Shown: positions 33,270 through 41,412 of the stretch, piece after piece
Numbering within the stretch: position 1 is the stretch's first letter
Layout of the letters: each line of letters opens with the position of its first letter
NCBI GenBank assembly: GCA_039180875.1
Contig: JBCDCY010000012.1
Location: 54,626-118,625 of the forward strand
Direction: 5' to 3'
Length of the DNA: 64,000 bases
Source of the DNA: JBCDCY01 sp039180875
Lineage (GTDB): Bacteria > Pseudomonadota > Alphaproteobacteria > Rhodobacterales > Rhodobacteraceae
Notes under the pieces: model-generated
Databases searched by the model: none
The model's input: only the letters and a program-made list of their open reading frames with translations
Told to the model about the DNA's origin: nothing
Made by a program: the position numbers and the translations under genes

Positions 33270-34558
33270 CGCAGCAGTTCCGGGATCAGCGTCACGATGT
33301 CCGGCACCGCCCAAAGTACGACCATGCCGACAAGGAAAAGACCCACCACCGGCCAGGCGGCGGCGAAGACCGCAGCGGTCGAAAGCTGCGGGTTCGCGCC
33401 CTTCAGCGCAAACAACGTGTAGCCGAAGGGCGGCGTGAGGCTGCCGACGGTGAGGTTCACCATGAAGAGCGTCCAGAACCAGATCGGATCGAAGCCGAAG
33501 GCCGCGACGATCGGCTGGTAGATCGGGATCGCCAACAGCATGAAGGCGATCTGGTCGATGAACATGCAGAGCACGAAGGGGATCAGCATCATCACCAGAA
33601 AGGTCAGATCCGGGCCAAGGCCAAGCTCCGTGATCAGGCCGACTAGCCCCCGGGTCGCGCCCGCCAGCGAAAGGAGCTGACTGAAGAGCTTGGCCGAGGC
33701 GACGATGATCAGGATGACCACGCTGATCGTCACGGCGGAGGTGACGGTCTGGCGTATCATCTCGGCATCGAGCCGGCCAAAAAGGGCAGCAACGATCAGG
33801 GCGCCGACCACGCCGGTGGCGGCCGACTCCGACGGCGTGGCGATGCCGAGGATGATCAGCCCCATCACCGCGAAGATCACCAGGAGGAAGGGGAGCATGG
33901 CGAGCACGGCGCGCCCGGCCGAGGCGCCGCCTTCCTCCCGCGCGACCGTCGGCGCAGATCCCGCGCCGAGGAAGACATAGGCGAGCGTCAGTCCGGCGAA
34001 CAGCAGCCCGGGCAGCAGCCCCGCTACCAGCAATCCGGCGATCGAGACATCGGCGAGGGAGCCTACGATGATCGCCAGCAGGCTCGGCGGAATGATCGGC
34101 GCAAGGCTCGCCCCGGCCAGGATCGTGCTGGCGGAGCGGCGGGTGTCATAGCCACGCTCCTGCATCAGCGGCAAGACCGACCGCCCGAGCATCGCCGCCA
34201 CCGCGACGGCCGAGCCCGAGAGCGCGCCGAACACCGTCGAAAGCGCGATGGTCACGACGTAGAGCCGGCCCCGCAGGCGCCCGACCAGGGTGTCGACGCT
34301 GCGAAACAGCACGTCCACCGTGCCGGAGCGGAATAGGATCTCCCCCATCAGCACGAAAAGCGCCACGGTCACCAGGGTGGGGGAGGTAGCGGTCTCGTAG
34401 ATCGAATTGCTGAAAAGGCCGAAGCCCCGCGGACCGATCAGCACCAGCACGCCCACCAGGTTGAGCGCCAGGAAGCCGACGAAGACCCGGGCGCCGGCGA
34501 AGAGCAGCAGCAGCAGCAACAGCCCAATCGCCAGGGCCAGAAAGGCGAGCCAGCTCAC
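33266..34558 (-). CDS. dctM: TRAP transporter large permease (DctM family)
   Basis: This is a 430-residue membrane protein from the GTG at 34558, which overlaps the DctQ stop (GTGA). About 12 hydrophobic segments are seen, with the DctM-type stretches GALSGSAVAVAAMLGRSVLP, ASLAPIIPPSLLAIIVGSLA, MLIPFVLCMFIDQIAFM and NLTVGSLTPPFGYTLFALKG. It couples sodium flux to uptake of the ligand held by DctP. The operon order is dctP-dctQ-dctM-hydrolase. Confidence 0.94.
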   Translation of the reverse strand: MSWLAFLALAIGLLLLLLLFAGARVFVGFLALNLVGVLVLIGPRGFGLFSNSIYETATSPTLVTVALFVLMGEILFRSGTVDVLFRSVDTLVGRLRGRLYVVTIALSTVFGALSGSAVAVAAMLGRSVLPLMQERGYDTRRSASTILAGASLAPIIPPSLLAIIVGSLADVSIAGLLVAGLLPGLLFAGLTLAYVFLGAGSAPTVAREEGGASAGRAVLAMLPFLLVIFAVMGLIILGIATPSESAATGVVGALIVAALFGRLDAEMIRQTVTSAVTISVVILIIVASAKLFSQLLSLAGATRGLVGLITELGLGPDLTFLVMMLIPFVLCMFIDQIAFMLLAIPIYQPIVAAFGFDPIWFWTLFMVNLTVGSLTPPFGYTLFALKGANPQLSTAAVFAAAWPVVGLFLVGMVVLWAVPDIVTLIPELLR

Positions 34559-35049
34559 GACTGAGCGTCCGCCGATCCAGCGTCGGCCTTCGCGTGGCGC
34601 AGAAAGTGCAACGCGGCGCTGATCAGGCCAAGGGCGATGAGCGCAGTCAACCACCAGCGCGGGATCGGATGGGCGGCGTTGGTCATCAGGCCCCGCTCGA
34701 ACTGGCGGAGCGCCTCGCCGGCGACGATGCCGCCCGCCACGGCCGTCGCCGTAGCACCGATCAGATGGTTGGCCCGGCCGAGCCAATGGCGCGCGCCGGG
34801 CGGCAGCGCCTCCGGCACGATGTCGATCGCCACATGGGCGCCCCGCCGGGTCACGTCGGGCAAGGCGCCAAAGATCAGCACCGCCAGGGCATACTGCACG
34901 GCCTCCCCCGACCAGGTGGTGGGCGCATCGAAGAGATAGCGCGCCACCACCTCGAAGACGTAGAGCGCGACGGCCAGCAGCAGGGCGGCCCCGGCCAGCC
35001 GGAAGAGCCAGCGGGAGCTTGCGTCATGCCAGCGGCCAAGGCGCTGCAT
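34555..35049 (-). CDS. dctQ: TRAP transporter small permease (DctQ family)
   Basis: This is a 164-residue protein with four hydrophobic helices and the DctQ pattern FEVVARYLFDAPTTWSGEAVQYALAV (split here as a pattern, not a continuous quote of function) in its first half. It starts 7 bases after the DctP stop and overlaps DctM by 4 bases. It pairs with the large permease to form the TRAP membrane unit. Confidence 0.9.
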   Translation of the reverse strand: MQRLGRWHDASSRWLFRLAGAALLLAVALYVFEVVARYLFDAPTTWSGEAVQYALAVLIFGALPDVTRRGAHVAIDIVPEALPPGARHWLGRANHLIGATATAVAGGIVAGEALRQFERGLMTNAAHPIPRWWLTALIALGLISAALHFLRHAKADAGSADAQS

Positions 35050-35055
35050 GGCGCC

Positions 35056-36033
35056 CTAGTCGGAGAGGCCGGCCTCACGCGCCAGCGCGCGCAGACCGGC
35101 CACCGTCTCGGCATCGCCGGCTTCGGCCACCGACCAGACGCCGTTCGACCAAAGGCTCTCGAACTCCGCCGCCTCGGCCGGGCTAAACGCGGTCATCTGC
35201 ATGCCGAGCTCCAGCAACGCCTCTGTCTCCGCCGCCGCCAGGGCATCGAAGCGGGCGATGCTCTCGGTCTCGAGCCGGCGGGCGGCGCGCTCGAGCCCTG
35301 CCTGCTCCTCGGGTGAGAGCGCCTCCCAGGCCTCCAGGTTCATGAAGATCATCAATCCCACCTGGCCGAAGACCGGGTCGGCCATGTAGTCGGCCACCTC
35401 GTACCACTTGAAGTCCTTGGCGCCGGTCAGACCCCAGGCCGCGCCGTCCACCACGCCGGTCTGCAGGGCCGAATAGACCTCTCCGCCGCCCATCACGACG
35501 CCCGTGCCGCCCAATGCCTCGATCATCGGGTGATAGGAGACGGTGCCGCGGATCTTGCGGCCCTCGAACCCCGGGGCGCCGGCGATCGGCTCCTTCAGGA
35601 AGTAGCGAAAGCCCTTGGAACCGGTGGCGGGTGCAGCGATCAGCTTCATGCCGAGGTTGCGGTAGTGCGCGTCGATGTAGTCGATGATGCCGGCCTCGCG
35701 CCGGGCCACCGGATCGGCGCCGATGGCGTCGATGGCCAGGCCGACGGGGGTGGTGCCGGCGTGGTAGGCAGGATGGGTGAAGAGCCCGTCGAAGACGCCC
35801 GCCTGGGCCGGCTCGAATTGTTCGAGCGGTGGCACCGCATCGGGTCCGTCGAGCGCGAAGGTGACGGCGCCGTCGGTCTCCTCCTCCACCAGGGCCATAA
35901 AGGGCCGGACGATCTCTTCGGTGAAGACGAAGCCCTCCGGAAAGGCGCCGATCATCCGCAGTTCGGCCGACATGGCCGAGCCGGACGAGACGCCGAGCAC
36001 CGCCGCAGCGGCCAGCGCGGTAAGTCTGTTCAT
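35056..36033 (-). CDS. dctP: TRAP transporter substrate-binding protein (DctP family)
   Basis: This is a 325-residue periplasmic protein with a signal peptide (about 1-23, cleavage near MSA-ELR). The TRAP binding-protein features GFRYFLKEPIAG, FEGRKIRGTVSYHP and the EVYSALQTGVVDGAAWG segment are intact; the last is the family hallmark around the ligand-binding Arg/Trp region. The ATG has a GGGGAGG ribosome binding site. It is divergent from a MarR-type regulator, with a palindromic operator between. The ligand is likely an organic acid (family knowledge). Confidence 0.92.
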   Translation of the reverse strand: MNRLTALAAAAVLGVSSGSAMSAELRMIGAFPEGFVFTEEIVRPFMALVEEETDGAVTFALDGPDAVPPLEQFEPAQAGVFDGLFTHPAYHAGTTPVGLAIDAIGADPVARREAGIIDYIDAHYRNLGMKLIAAPATGSKGFRYFLKEPIAGAPGFEGRKIRGTVSYHPMIEALGGTGVVMGGGEVYSALQTGVVDGAAWGLTGAKDFKWYEVADYMADPVFGQVGLMIFMNLEAWEALSPEEQAGLERAARRLETESIARFDALAAAETEALLELGMQMTAFSPAEAAEFESLWSNGVWSVAEAGDAETVAGLRALAREAGLSD

Positions 36034-36079
36034 GTTGTCCTCCCCGTGTTGGGGCAGATGCTTGCCCAGCGGCTATATA

Positions 36080-36115
36080 GTACCATATGGAACCAAATGT
36101 AAAGTTCAGTTCCAT
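36080..36115. promoter_or_regulatory. Probable MarR operator between dctP and the MarR gene
   Basis: A near-perfect palindrome GTACCATATGGAAC (36080-36093) is followed by a further half-site GTTCCAT (36109-36115). The repeated unit is ATGGAAC. The AT-rich stretch is conspicuous in a GC-rich genome and probably overlaps the dctP promoter. Confidence 0.65.
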
Positions 36116-36139
36116 GACCCGAGGGGCTATGCCGGGCCC

Positions 36140-36658
36140 ATGAGCAAGGACGATCTCCATCCATCCCCCGACGCGGCGATGGCCGCGCATTTCGGCGCCC
36201 TGTCGCTGGTGATGCTGAACGACAGCGACTTGCGTCACGCCTGGCGGGTGAACTTCCTAGCCAACTTCTTCACCGGGCCGATCTATCGCCAGCTCGACGA
36301 TCGGTTTGCGCTCACCCGGCCGGAGTTCGTCATCCTCTACTGCCTGTCCAATGCCGAGGGTCTGGTGGCGCGCGATATCTGCCTGGTGACGGGGCTGCCG
36401 AAGAACTCGATCAGCCGGGCTGTCGGCGATCTGCTCGGCAAGGGCCTGATCGCCCGCCGCACCGACGCGAGCGACAAGCGCGCCAAGCTGCTCGCCCTGA
36501 CCGAGGCGGGCCGGGCAATGCTGGCAGAGACCATCCCGGAGTTCGACCGGCGCCAGCAGGCGATGCGGCAGGCCTTGTCGGAGGCGGAGAAGGCCGAGTT
36601 CGACCGGCTGATCCTGAAGATCGTCTACGCCATGCCGGAGTGGGTCCAGACGACCTGA
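36140..36658 (+). CDS. MarR family transcriptional regulator
   Basis: This is a 172-residue protein from the ATG at 36140 (MSKDDLHPSP); upstream frame is not supported. It has a winged helix-turn-helix with the MarR pattern LTRPEFVILYCLSNAEGLVA, DICLVTGLPKNSISRAVGDL, and the wing GLIARRTDASDKRAKLLALT. It is divergently oriented from the dctPQM-hydrolase operon, so it is the likely ligand-responsive repressor of that operon and of itself. Confidence 0.92.
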   Translation: MSKDDLHPSPDAAMAAHFGALSLVMLNDSDLRHAWRVNFLANFFTGPIYRQLDDRFALTRPEFVILYCLSNAEGLVARDICLVTGLPKNSISRAVGDLLGKGLIARRTDASDKRAKLLALTEAGRAMLAETIPEFDRRQQAMRQALSEAEKAEFDRLILKIVYAMPEWVQTT

Positions 36659-36697
36659 GGCACCGGCGGGGCTTCGGCTCCGGCGGGGCCACTGCGC

Positions 36698-36886
36698 CTA
36701 CTGCAGGGGGATCAGGCGCGATTTTGGCCCGGCGATCAGCCATGCCAGGAAGCCGATGACCGGCACAAAGAGCACCAGCAGGCACCAGATGGCCTTGTGC
36801 AGCAACGCCTCGCGAGAGCGCGCGATCGACACGGTGGCCCAGATCGCCGCGCCAAACACGGCGGCAATGAACAGAACATCCAACAT
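36698..36886 (-). CDS. PLDc_N domain small membrane protein
   Basis: This is a 62-residue peptide with two transmembrane helices (about 3-20 and 32-53) and the PLD nuclease N-terminal pattern LLHKAIWCLLVLFVPVIGF followed by LAWLIAGPK. Proteins of this type are common small envelope proteins. It starts 6 bases after the DUF2945 gene and probably shares its sigma-EcfG-type promoter. Function unknown. Confidence 0.8.
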   Translation of the reverse strand: MLDVLFIAAVFGAAIWATVSIARSREALLHKAIWCLLVLFVPVIGFLAWLIAGPKSRLIPLQ

Positions 36887-36892
36887 GGCGGC

Positions 36893-37108
36893 CTAGTCTT
36901 TTTCGATCTCCGTTATGGATTTCAGCACCTGGTCGCCGTCGTCCTGCTCGATGACGAAGGCCGGGCTGTCGGGGGAGGCGCGGCGGGTGACCTCGCTCCC
37001 CTTGAAGGTCCGGGTCACGTCGGCGTCGTGGCGCTCGACCACAACCCCCTCGGCGACGCCGCTCGCCCAGTTCCAGCGCACGCGATCGCCCACCGCGATG
37101 TCGCTCAT
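36893..37108 (-). CDS. DUF2945 (Tudor-like) small protein
   Basis: This 71-residue protein begins with MSDIAVGDRVRWNWASGVAEG and has KGSEVTRRASPDSPAFVIEQ and a terminal KS-ITEIEKD, the pattern of the DUF2945/hypervirulence-associated Tudor-domain family. It is probably a single small beta barrel. It is first in a two-gene unit with the PLDc_N peptide and lies 31 bases downstream of an exact sigma-EcfG-type promoter. Confidence 0.85.
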   Translation of the reverse strand: MSDIAVGDRVRWNWASGVAEGVVVERHDADVTRTFKGSEVTRRASPDSPAFVIEQDDGDQVLKSITEIEKD

Positions 37109-37139
37109 CTTGCCTCCCTACGCTCGTTGGCAAAGAAGA

Positions 37140-37164
37140 AACGGCAGAAACGCCGACAGGTTCC
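37140..37164 (-). promoter_or_regulatory. Sigma-EcfG-type promoter of the DUF2945/PLDc_N unit
   Basis: On the minus strand: GGAAC (37164-37160), 16 bases, CGTT (37143-37140). Exact consensus with optimal spacing. Confidence 0.78.
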
Positions 37165-37174
37165 AAGTCGCGGC

Positions 37175-38743
37175 TTAGACCGTCTCCTCCGGGATAAAGG
37201 GGGCCGGCGTGCCGAAGCGCCGGGCCTTGGCGGCTTGGTAGGGTGCGAGGAAGCTGCGGCGGGCATGGGGCGGTACTGCAACGTTGGCTTCGGCAAGGGC
37301 ACGCCAGGCTGCGGCCGCGCCGGCGGGATCGAAGCAGGCCGGGCTCGCGTCCGCCGGAAGCCAGCTTTGAAACGCCTGTTGCCGCAGGTCGCGGACCTGA
37401 TCGGCGCGGTCGAGGCGGATGCCGGCCTCCGTATCCCAGCGCAGGCTCCGGCCGTTGAGATTGGCCGAGCTGACGATGGCGCCCCGATCATCGACGATCG
37501 TGAGCTTGGAGTGGATGTAGACGATCGGCGCACCCTCCGCCGTATCCCGGCCAGGGCTTTGCTTCGCCACAGGCTTGAGCGGCATGCCGAAGAACGCCCG
37601 CTGGCCGAAGGCCCGGCGGACGATCCGCACGGCGCGCGCCTGCAGATACTCGCCGAAGCGCGCGTCGAGGCCGGTGGCGTTCTCGAAGGCCACGTCCTCG
37701 GGCGCCGCCGGCAGCATGACGATCACCGTCAGCCTCGGATTGCGACGTCCGGCCGCCGCCAGGGCCCGGGCGATCGGTTGCGAGCGCAGGAACTGGGTCT
37801 CGATGTAGATCAGGCTCTCCGCCCGCGCGAAGAGCCGACAGGTCTCCGCCTCGATCTCCGCCAACACGGTGCGGGGCGAGATGGCGAACGGGTTGCGCCG
37901 CCAGGGCCGCGACATGGTGCGCAGAAACGGGCTTCTTGTCGGCGTCGGCTCCGCCACGGATCGAAACCGCGCCAGATGGTCGATGGCAAAGCGCACGGCA
38001 GGCCCGGTGAAGATGCAGGAGACATCCTGCCAGGTCTGCTCAGCCGGACGGCTGTGCCGGCGGTCGTCATAGCGGCGCTCGTCGACATCCTGGCCGCCCA
38101 GGAAGACGGTCGCATCGTCGAAGACAGCGAGCTTCTGGTGGTGGGTGGCTGGGTGAAACAGCAGAGGCGCGCCGCCGGCGAGGGTAAGCTGGCCTTCCGC
38201 ATCGGTGCGCACCAGCGGCCAGAGCCCGGGACGGTGACGCAGCGCCGCCTGCCGCTCCGGCCCCAGCAATCGGTTGAGCTCGGCGAGTTGCGCGCGCAGT
38301 TTCCGGCGGACGAGTGGCCAGTAGACCGTCCGCGGCACCCGCCCCGCCACCGCGGGATGCAGCGCGGGCGTGAAGCGAAGCCTCCCCGGCCCTGGGCTGC
38401 ATTCCTGCGCCGCGTAGAACTGCTGGGCCGAGCGCCAAGTGGCCGCGTGCAGGGCCGGCGCGAGGATCGGGTCGAAATCGGCGAGCACGAAGTCGATGTC
38501 GACCCCGCGTTCGATCGTATGGCAGATCAAGTCGAACCAGCAGGCGCCGATCGCCCGAGCCTCCGCTGACCGCAGCCTGGTCTGCAGATCGAAGATCCGG
38601 AAGCTCGCGGTCACGTGCCGACGCGCCGCGAGAAACAGCGCCTCGAGCGCCGGATAGGCCTCCTCGGCCGTGAAGAGCGGCTGGAAGGTGGCGACCGGCG
38701 CTTCTTCCACCGCCGAGGGATCGTCGAGCGAGCCGTGGTCCAT
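37175..38743 (-). CDS. Phospholipase D family protein
   Basis: This is an enzyme of about 522 residues (ATG 38743; a GTG at 38776 would add 11 residues). It has two HKD motifs: HHQKLAVFDD in the first half and IHSKLTIVDD in the second, each followed by the expected G/S-rich loop (GGQDVDERRYDD and SSANLNGRS). This is the two-HKD architecture of phosphatidyltransferases and phospholipase D. There is no signal peptide, so it is probably cytoplasmic or membrane-associated. No sigma-EcfG site was found in the 120 bases upstream. Phospholipid remodelling is inferred. Confidence 0.9.
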   Translation of the reverse strand: MDHGSLDDPSAVEEAPVATFQPLFTAEEAYPALEALFLAARRHVTASFRIFDLQTRLRSAEARAIGACWFDLICHTIERGVDIDFVLADFDPILAPALHAATWRSAQQFYAAQECSPGPGRLRFTPALHPAVAGRVPRTVYWPLVRRKLRAQLAELNRLLGPERQAALRHRPGLWPLVRTDAEGQLTLAGGAPLLFHPATHHQKLAVFDDATVFLGGQDVDERRYDDRRHSRPAEQTWQDVSCIFTGPAVRFAIDHLARFRSVAEPTPTRSPFLRTMSRPWRRNPFAISPRTVLAEIEAETCRLFARAESLIYIETQFLRSQPIARALAAAGRRNPRLTVIVMLPAAPEDVAFENATGLDARFGEYLQARAVRIVRRAFGQRAFFGMPLKPVAKQSPGRDTAEGAPIVYIHSKLTIVDDRGAIVSSANLNGRSLRWDTEAGIRLDRADQVRDLRQQAFQSWLPADASPACFDPAGAAAAWRALAEANVAVPPHARRSFLAPYQAAKARRFGTPAPFIPEETV

Positions 38744-38863
38744 CGCTAAGGACAGCAAGGTGCGACGGCGGCGCACCGGCCGGGACGGGATTTCATTGGG
38801 ATTGGCTGCACTGACCTTGAAGACCGGGCGGAGTATCCCCGGAAAGATACACGCTTCGCCCGC

Positions 38864-40624
38864 TCACACCGGTTCTTTTTCTGCCGGCGCCCCCAGGATC
38901 GGCGCGGCGTCGTCGGTAAGGTCGGCCGCCTCGAGCAGCTTGAACGTCAGGTGCAGGGTATAGGTCCCATCGGTCTCGATCCGCTCCATCTCTCCGTCGA
39001 GCTGGCTGACGAAGGCGTCGATCAGGCGACTGCCGAGGCCGGCGCCGTCCGGCTCCTCCGCGATATCGGATTTGGAGTTGGCGATCTTCAGGGTGACGGT
39101 ATCGGGCCCGGCGCGTTTCAGCGTGAAGGACACCCAGGTTTCGCCGTTCCGCGCACCGGTGTGCTTCAGGGCATTGGTGCCGGCCTCGGTCAGCAACAGC
39201 GCCAGCGGCACCGCCTGATCGGGGTGCAGGGTGACCGGGTCGAAATCGGTCCGCACGTCCAGCTTGGCCGGATGCTCGGCCCCCACCCCCACGAGCTGAC
39301 TGACGAGTTCGGCAAAGAGGCCGTCGGCCCGCACGCTGGAAAACGAGGAGGCGGTGTAGAGGCTCTTGTGCACCGTGGCGAGGCTCATCACCCGATCCTG
39401 CAGGCGGCGGAGCAACATCTTCTCCCGCTCCGTCACCGCATTGCGGATCTGCAGGTTCAGGATGCTGACGATCAGCTGCAGGTTGTTCTTCACCCGGTGA
39501 TAAACCTCGCGGAGCAGGATCGTCTTCTCCGACAACGCCTCGTCGCGTTCGATTTCGTCCCGTGTCACGGTCCGGGCGAGCTGGTCAAAGCTCACGGCGA
39601 GCTCGCGCAGCTCCCGCGGGGCGGCTGGCAGGGTGGCGCCCTGCGGCCCGCGGTCGCCGCGAACGAAACGGGCCATACGGATCCGCAGATGATTGATCGG
39701 TCGGATCACCAGTTGATTGACCGATATGTAAGCCACCGTTAGGCCGATCACCGCCATCAGGATCGGCACCAGCCCCGAGGTGAGTTGGGAGAGAAGGCTC
39801 GCCCCGCCGCCGTTCGCGGATCGCCAGCTCGCCAGCGCATAGATGTCTTGGGCGACGATCGGCATCACCGCGAACTGGCGCCGCTCCCCGTCGGCATTGA
39901 CGGCCATGAATGTCGTCTCAGGCTGGCCAACATGGCGGGTGAGGTCGGCGTCCCGCGGCAACACGGCCCGCCCATCCCCGCGCGGATCGTTCGAGGCGAA
40001 GAGCGCGCCGGTCCGATCAAAGAAGGCGATGGCGAAGTCGCGCCGCGACGGGGAGCTCTCGATCAGCGTCGCGCGAAGTGCTGTCCGCGACACAGAGATC
40101 GCGAGAAAGCCGAGCAGCGTGCCCGCCTGGTCCCGGACGGGGGCGGAGGCAATGATCACCGGCGCCCCGGTGACGGCACCCTCGGGGCTTACCTCGATCA
40201 ATGGCCGCGGATCGACGATTTGGCGGCGGAACGAGGGATAGTCCGAAAAATCCATCGGCGGGCCGGAGGAGGCGCAGTCCATTTGCCCCGCACGGTCGAT
40301 GAAGCCCGCGAAGACGTAGTCGGGCGCCCGTTCGACGAAGTCTCTGAGACGCGCGGAGCAGATTTCCCGCTTATCCAAAACGGGCGCGATGATCGACCCC
40401 AGGGCGCCGGCAGCGCCCAGCGCCCGCTGCATCACGGCGCGCTCCTCAGCACTCGCCCGCTCAGTCTGGCCCAGCAAGGCGGTGGCGGAGATCCGGCGCG
40501 CCTCGCTGGCCGACAGGATGCTCTGATAGACCGCGATCATCGCCAACGGCAGAAGCGCGAGACCGAGAAGCGTCGCGACCCGGACCCGCAGCGATCCAAC
40601 GCGGGAGCGCAGGCGCGCGTTCAT
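38864..40624 (-). CDS. Sensor histidine kinase of the HWE/HisKA_2 type, general stress response
   Basis: This is a 586-residue kinase. One transmembrane helix lies at about 18-38, a periplasmic sensor of about 230 residues (Cache-like) follows, then a second helix near 280-305, a HAMP-like linker and a HisKA_2 domain with the phospho-acceptor H376 in LREVYHRVKNNLQLI. The ATPase domain shows the N-box NALKHTGARNG and a G-rich GAGLGSRLIDAF. It starts at an ATGA overlap with ecfG, so nepR-ecfG-kinase form one operon. By analogy with PhyK/PakF kinases, it probably phosphorylates PhyR. The stimulus is unknown. Confidence 0.92.
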   Translation of the reverse strand: MNARLRSRVGSLRVRVATLLGLALLPLAMIAVYQSILSASEARRISATALLGQTERASAEERAVMQRALGAAGALGSIIAPVLDKREICSARLRDFVERAPDYVFAGFIDRAGQMDCASSGPPMDFSDYPSFRRQIVDPRPLIEVSPEGAVTGAPVIIASAPVRDQAGTLLGFLAISVSRTALRATLIESSPSRRDFAIAFFDRTGALFASNDPRGDGRAVLPRDADLTRHVGQPETTFMAVNADGERRQFAVMPIVAQDIYALASWRSANGGGASLLSQLTSGLVPILMAVIGLTVAYISVNQLVIRPINHLRIRMARFVRGDRGPQGATLPAAPRELRELAVSFDQLARTVTRDEIERDEALSEKTILLREVYHRVKNNLQLIVSILNLQIRNAVTEREKMLLRRLQDRVMSLATVHKSLYTASSFSSVRADGLFAELVSQLVGVGAEHPAKLDVRTDFDPVTLHPDQAVPLALLLTEAGTNALKHTGARNGETWVSFTLKRAGPDTVTLKIANSKSDIAEEPDGAGLGSRLIDAFVSQLDGEMERIETDGTYTLHLTFKLLEAADLTDDAAPILGAPAEKEPV

Positions 40625-41169
40625 GCGTCCTGGTTCGTCAGCGCAGCAAGCGTGCTCTTGTCGGTCAGCTCAAGGTCCGCATCCTCGTCCAGCTGCAGCA
40701 GCTTGGCGAGCCGCCGGCGCCCGCGGTTGACCCGGCTCTTGATCGTGCCGATCGCGCAGTCGCACATCAGCGCCGCCTCCTCATAGGAAAAGCCGGAGGC
40801 GCCCACTAGGATCAACGCCTCCCGCTGGTCGTGCGGCAGCTGCTGGAAGACCGCCTTGAACTCCCCGAGCGCCAGCACGCCATCATGGGCCGGTTTCTCC
40901 GACAATTGGCTGGCGGCGACGCCGTCGACATCCTCGACCTCCCACTTCGCCTTGCGCACGGCCGAATAGAAGGTGTTGCGCATGATGGTGAAAAGCCAGG
41001 CCCGCAGGTTGGTGCCGGGCTCGAACTTGTCGAAGTTCGACCAGGCTTTGACCACAGTCTCCTGCACCAGGTCATCGGCCGAGGCCGCATCGCGGGCAAG
41101 GCTGCGGGAGAAGGCGCGGAGGGCCGGCAGATGCTCCACCAGCTCCTTCTTGGGATCGGGGAAGCTCAC
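40621..41169 (-). CDS. ecfG: ECF sigma factor EcfG (general stress response)
   Basis: This is a 182-residue ECF15-type sigma factor starting with GTG in a GTGA overlap with nepR. Region 2 contains ARDAASADDLVQETVVKAW and NLRAWLFTIMRNTFY; region 4 contains REALILVGASGFSYEEAAL and AIGTIKSRVNRGRRRL. In Alphaproteobacteria EcfG drives the general stress regulon at GGAAC-N16/17-CGTT promoters and is held inactive by NepR until PhyR is phosphorylated. The gene context (nepR upstream, kinase downstream, phyR divergent) confirms identity. Confidence 0.97.
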   Translation of the reverse strand: MSFPDPKKELVEHLPALRAFSRSLARDAASADDLVQETVVKAWSNFDKFEPGTNLRAWLFTIMRNTFYSAVRKAKWEVEDVDGVAASQLSEKPAHDGVLALGEFKAVFQQLPHDQREALILVGASGFSYEEAALMCDCAIGTIKSRVNRGRRRLAKLLQLDEDADLELTDKSTLAALTNQDA

Positions 41170-41327
41170 GCCGACTGATCCCGGTCTTCCAGGTCCTGCA
41201 GCAGCTTCAGCAGGTGATCCGGGATCTCTTCGTTCAGCGTCTCGTCATAGAGCGCGCGCAGATTCTCCTGGATCTGGTCCTTGATCTTGGCCGACTGCGC
41301 GTCCTTGCCCTTGTCGGTCCCAGACAT
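41166..41327 (-). CDS. nepR: Anti-sigma factor NepR
   Basis: This is a 53-residue gene below usual length cut-offs. Translation from the ATG at 41327 gives MSGTDKGKDAQSAKIKDQ..., then a NepR core with QENLRALYDETLNEEIPD and HLLKLLQDLE. This is the two-helix motif by which NepR clamps EcfG or, when displaced, PhyR. Its TGA overlaps the ecfG GTG. GAGG lies a few bases upstream of its ATG, and the divergent sigma-EcfG-type promoter lies about 35 bases upstream. Confidence 0.95.
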   Translation of the reverse strand: MSGTDKGKDAQSAKIKDQIQENLRALYDETLNEEIPDHLLKLLQDLEDRDQSA

Positions 41328-41358
41328 ACCTCGTCCTGAATAACGATGGTCCTAGGAT

Positions 41359-41385
41359 GGAACATGTCCGGGCCGCGTTAGTTCC
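41359..41385. promoter_or_regulatory. Palindromic bidirectional sigma-EcfG-type promoter (phyR / nepR-ecfG)
   Basis: GGAAC (41359-41363), 17 bases, GTTCC (41381-41385). On the plus strand it reads GGAAC-N16-AGTT for phyR; on the minus strand GGAAC-N16-TGTT for nepR. The geometry is identical to the palindrome at 30685-30711. It implies autoregulation of both operons by EcfG. Confidence 0.78.
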
Positions 41386-41412
41386 ACAACCAGTTTGGCA
41401 CGGGAGATGGAC

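Noticed and set aside
36087..36115. A third palindromic sigma-EcfG promoter (GGAAC ... GTTCC) between dctP and marR
   Set aside because: The gap is 15 rather than 17 bases, so neither strand gives a -10 at the right spacing. The repeat is better explained as a MarR operator.
37175..38776. Long plus-strand reading frame (590 codons) opposite the phospholipase D gene
   Set aside because: The minus strand carries two HKD motifs and is clearly coding; the opposite frame is Arg/Gly/Asp-rich with no domain.
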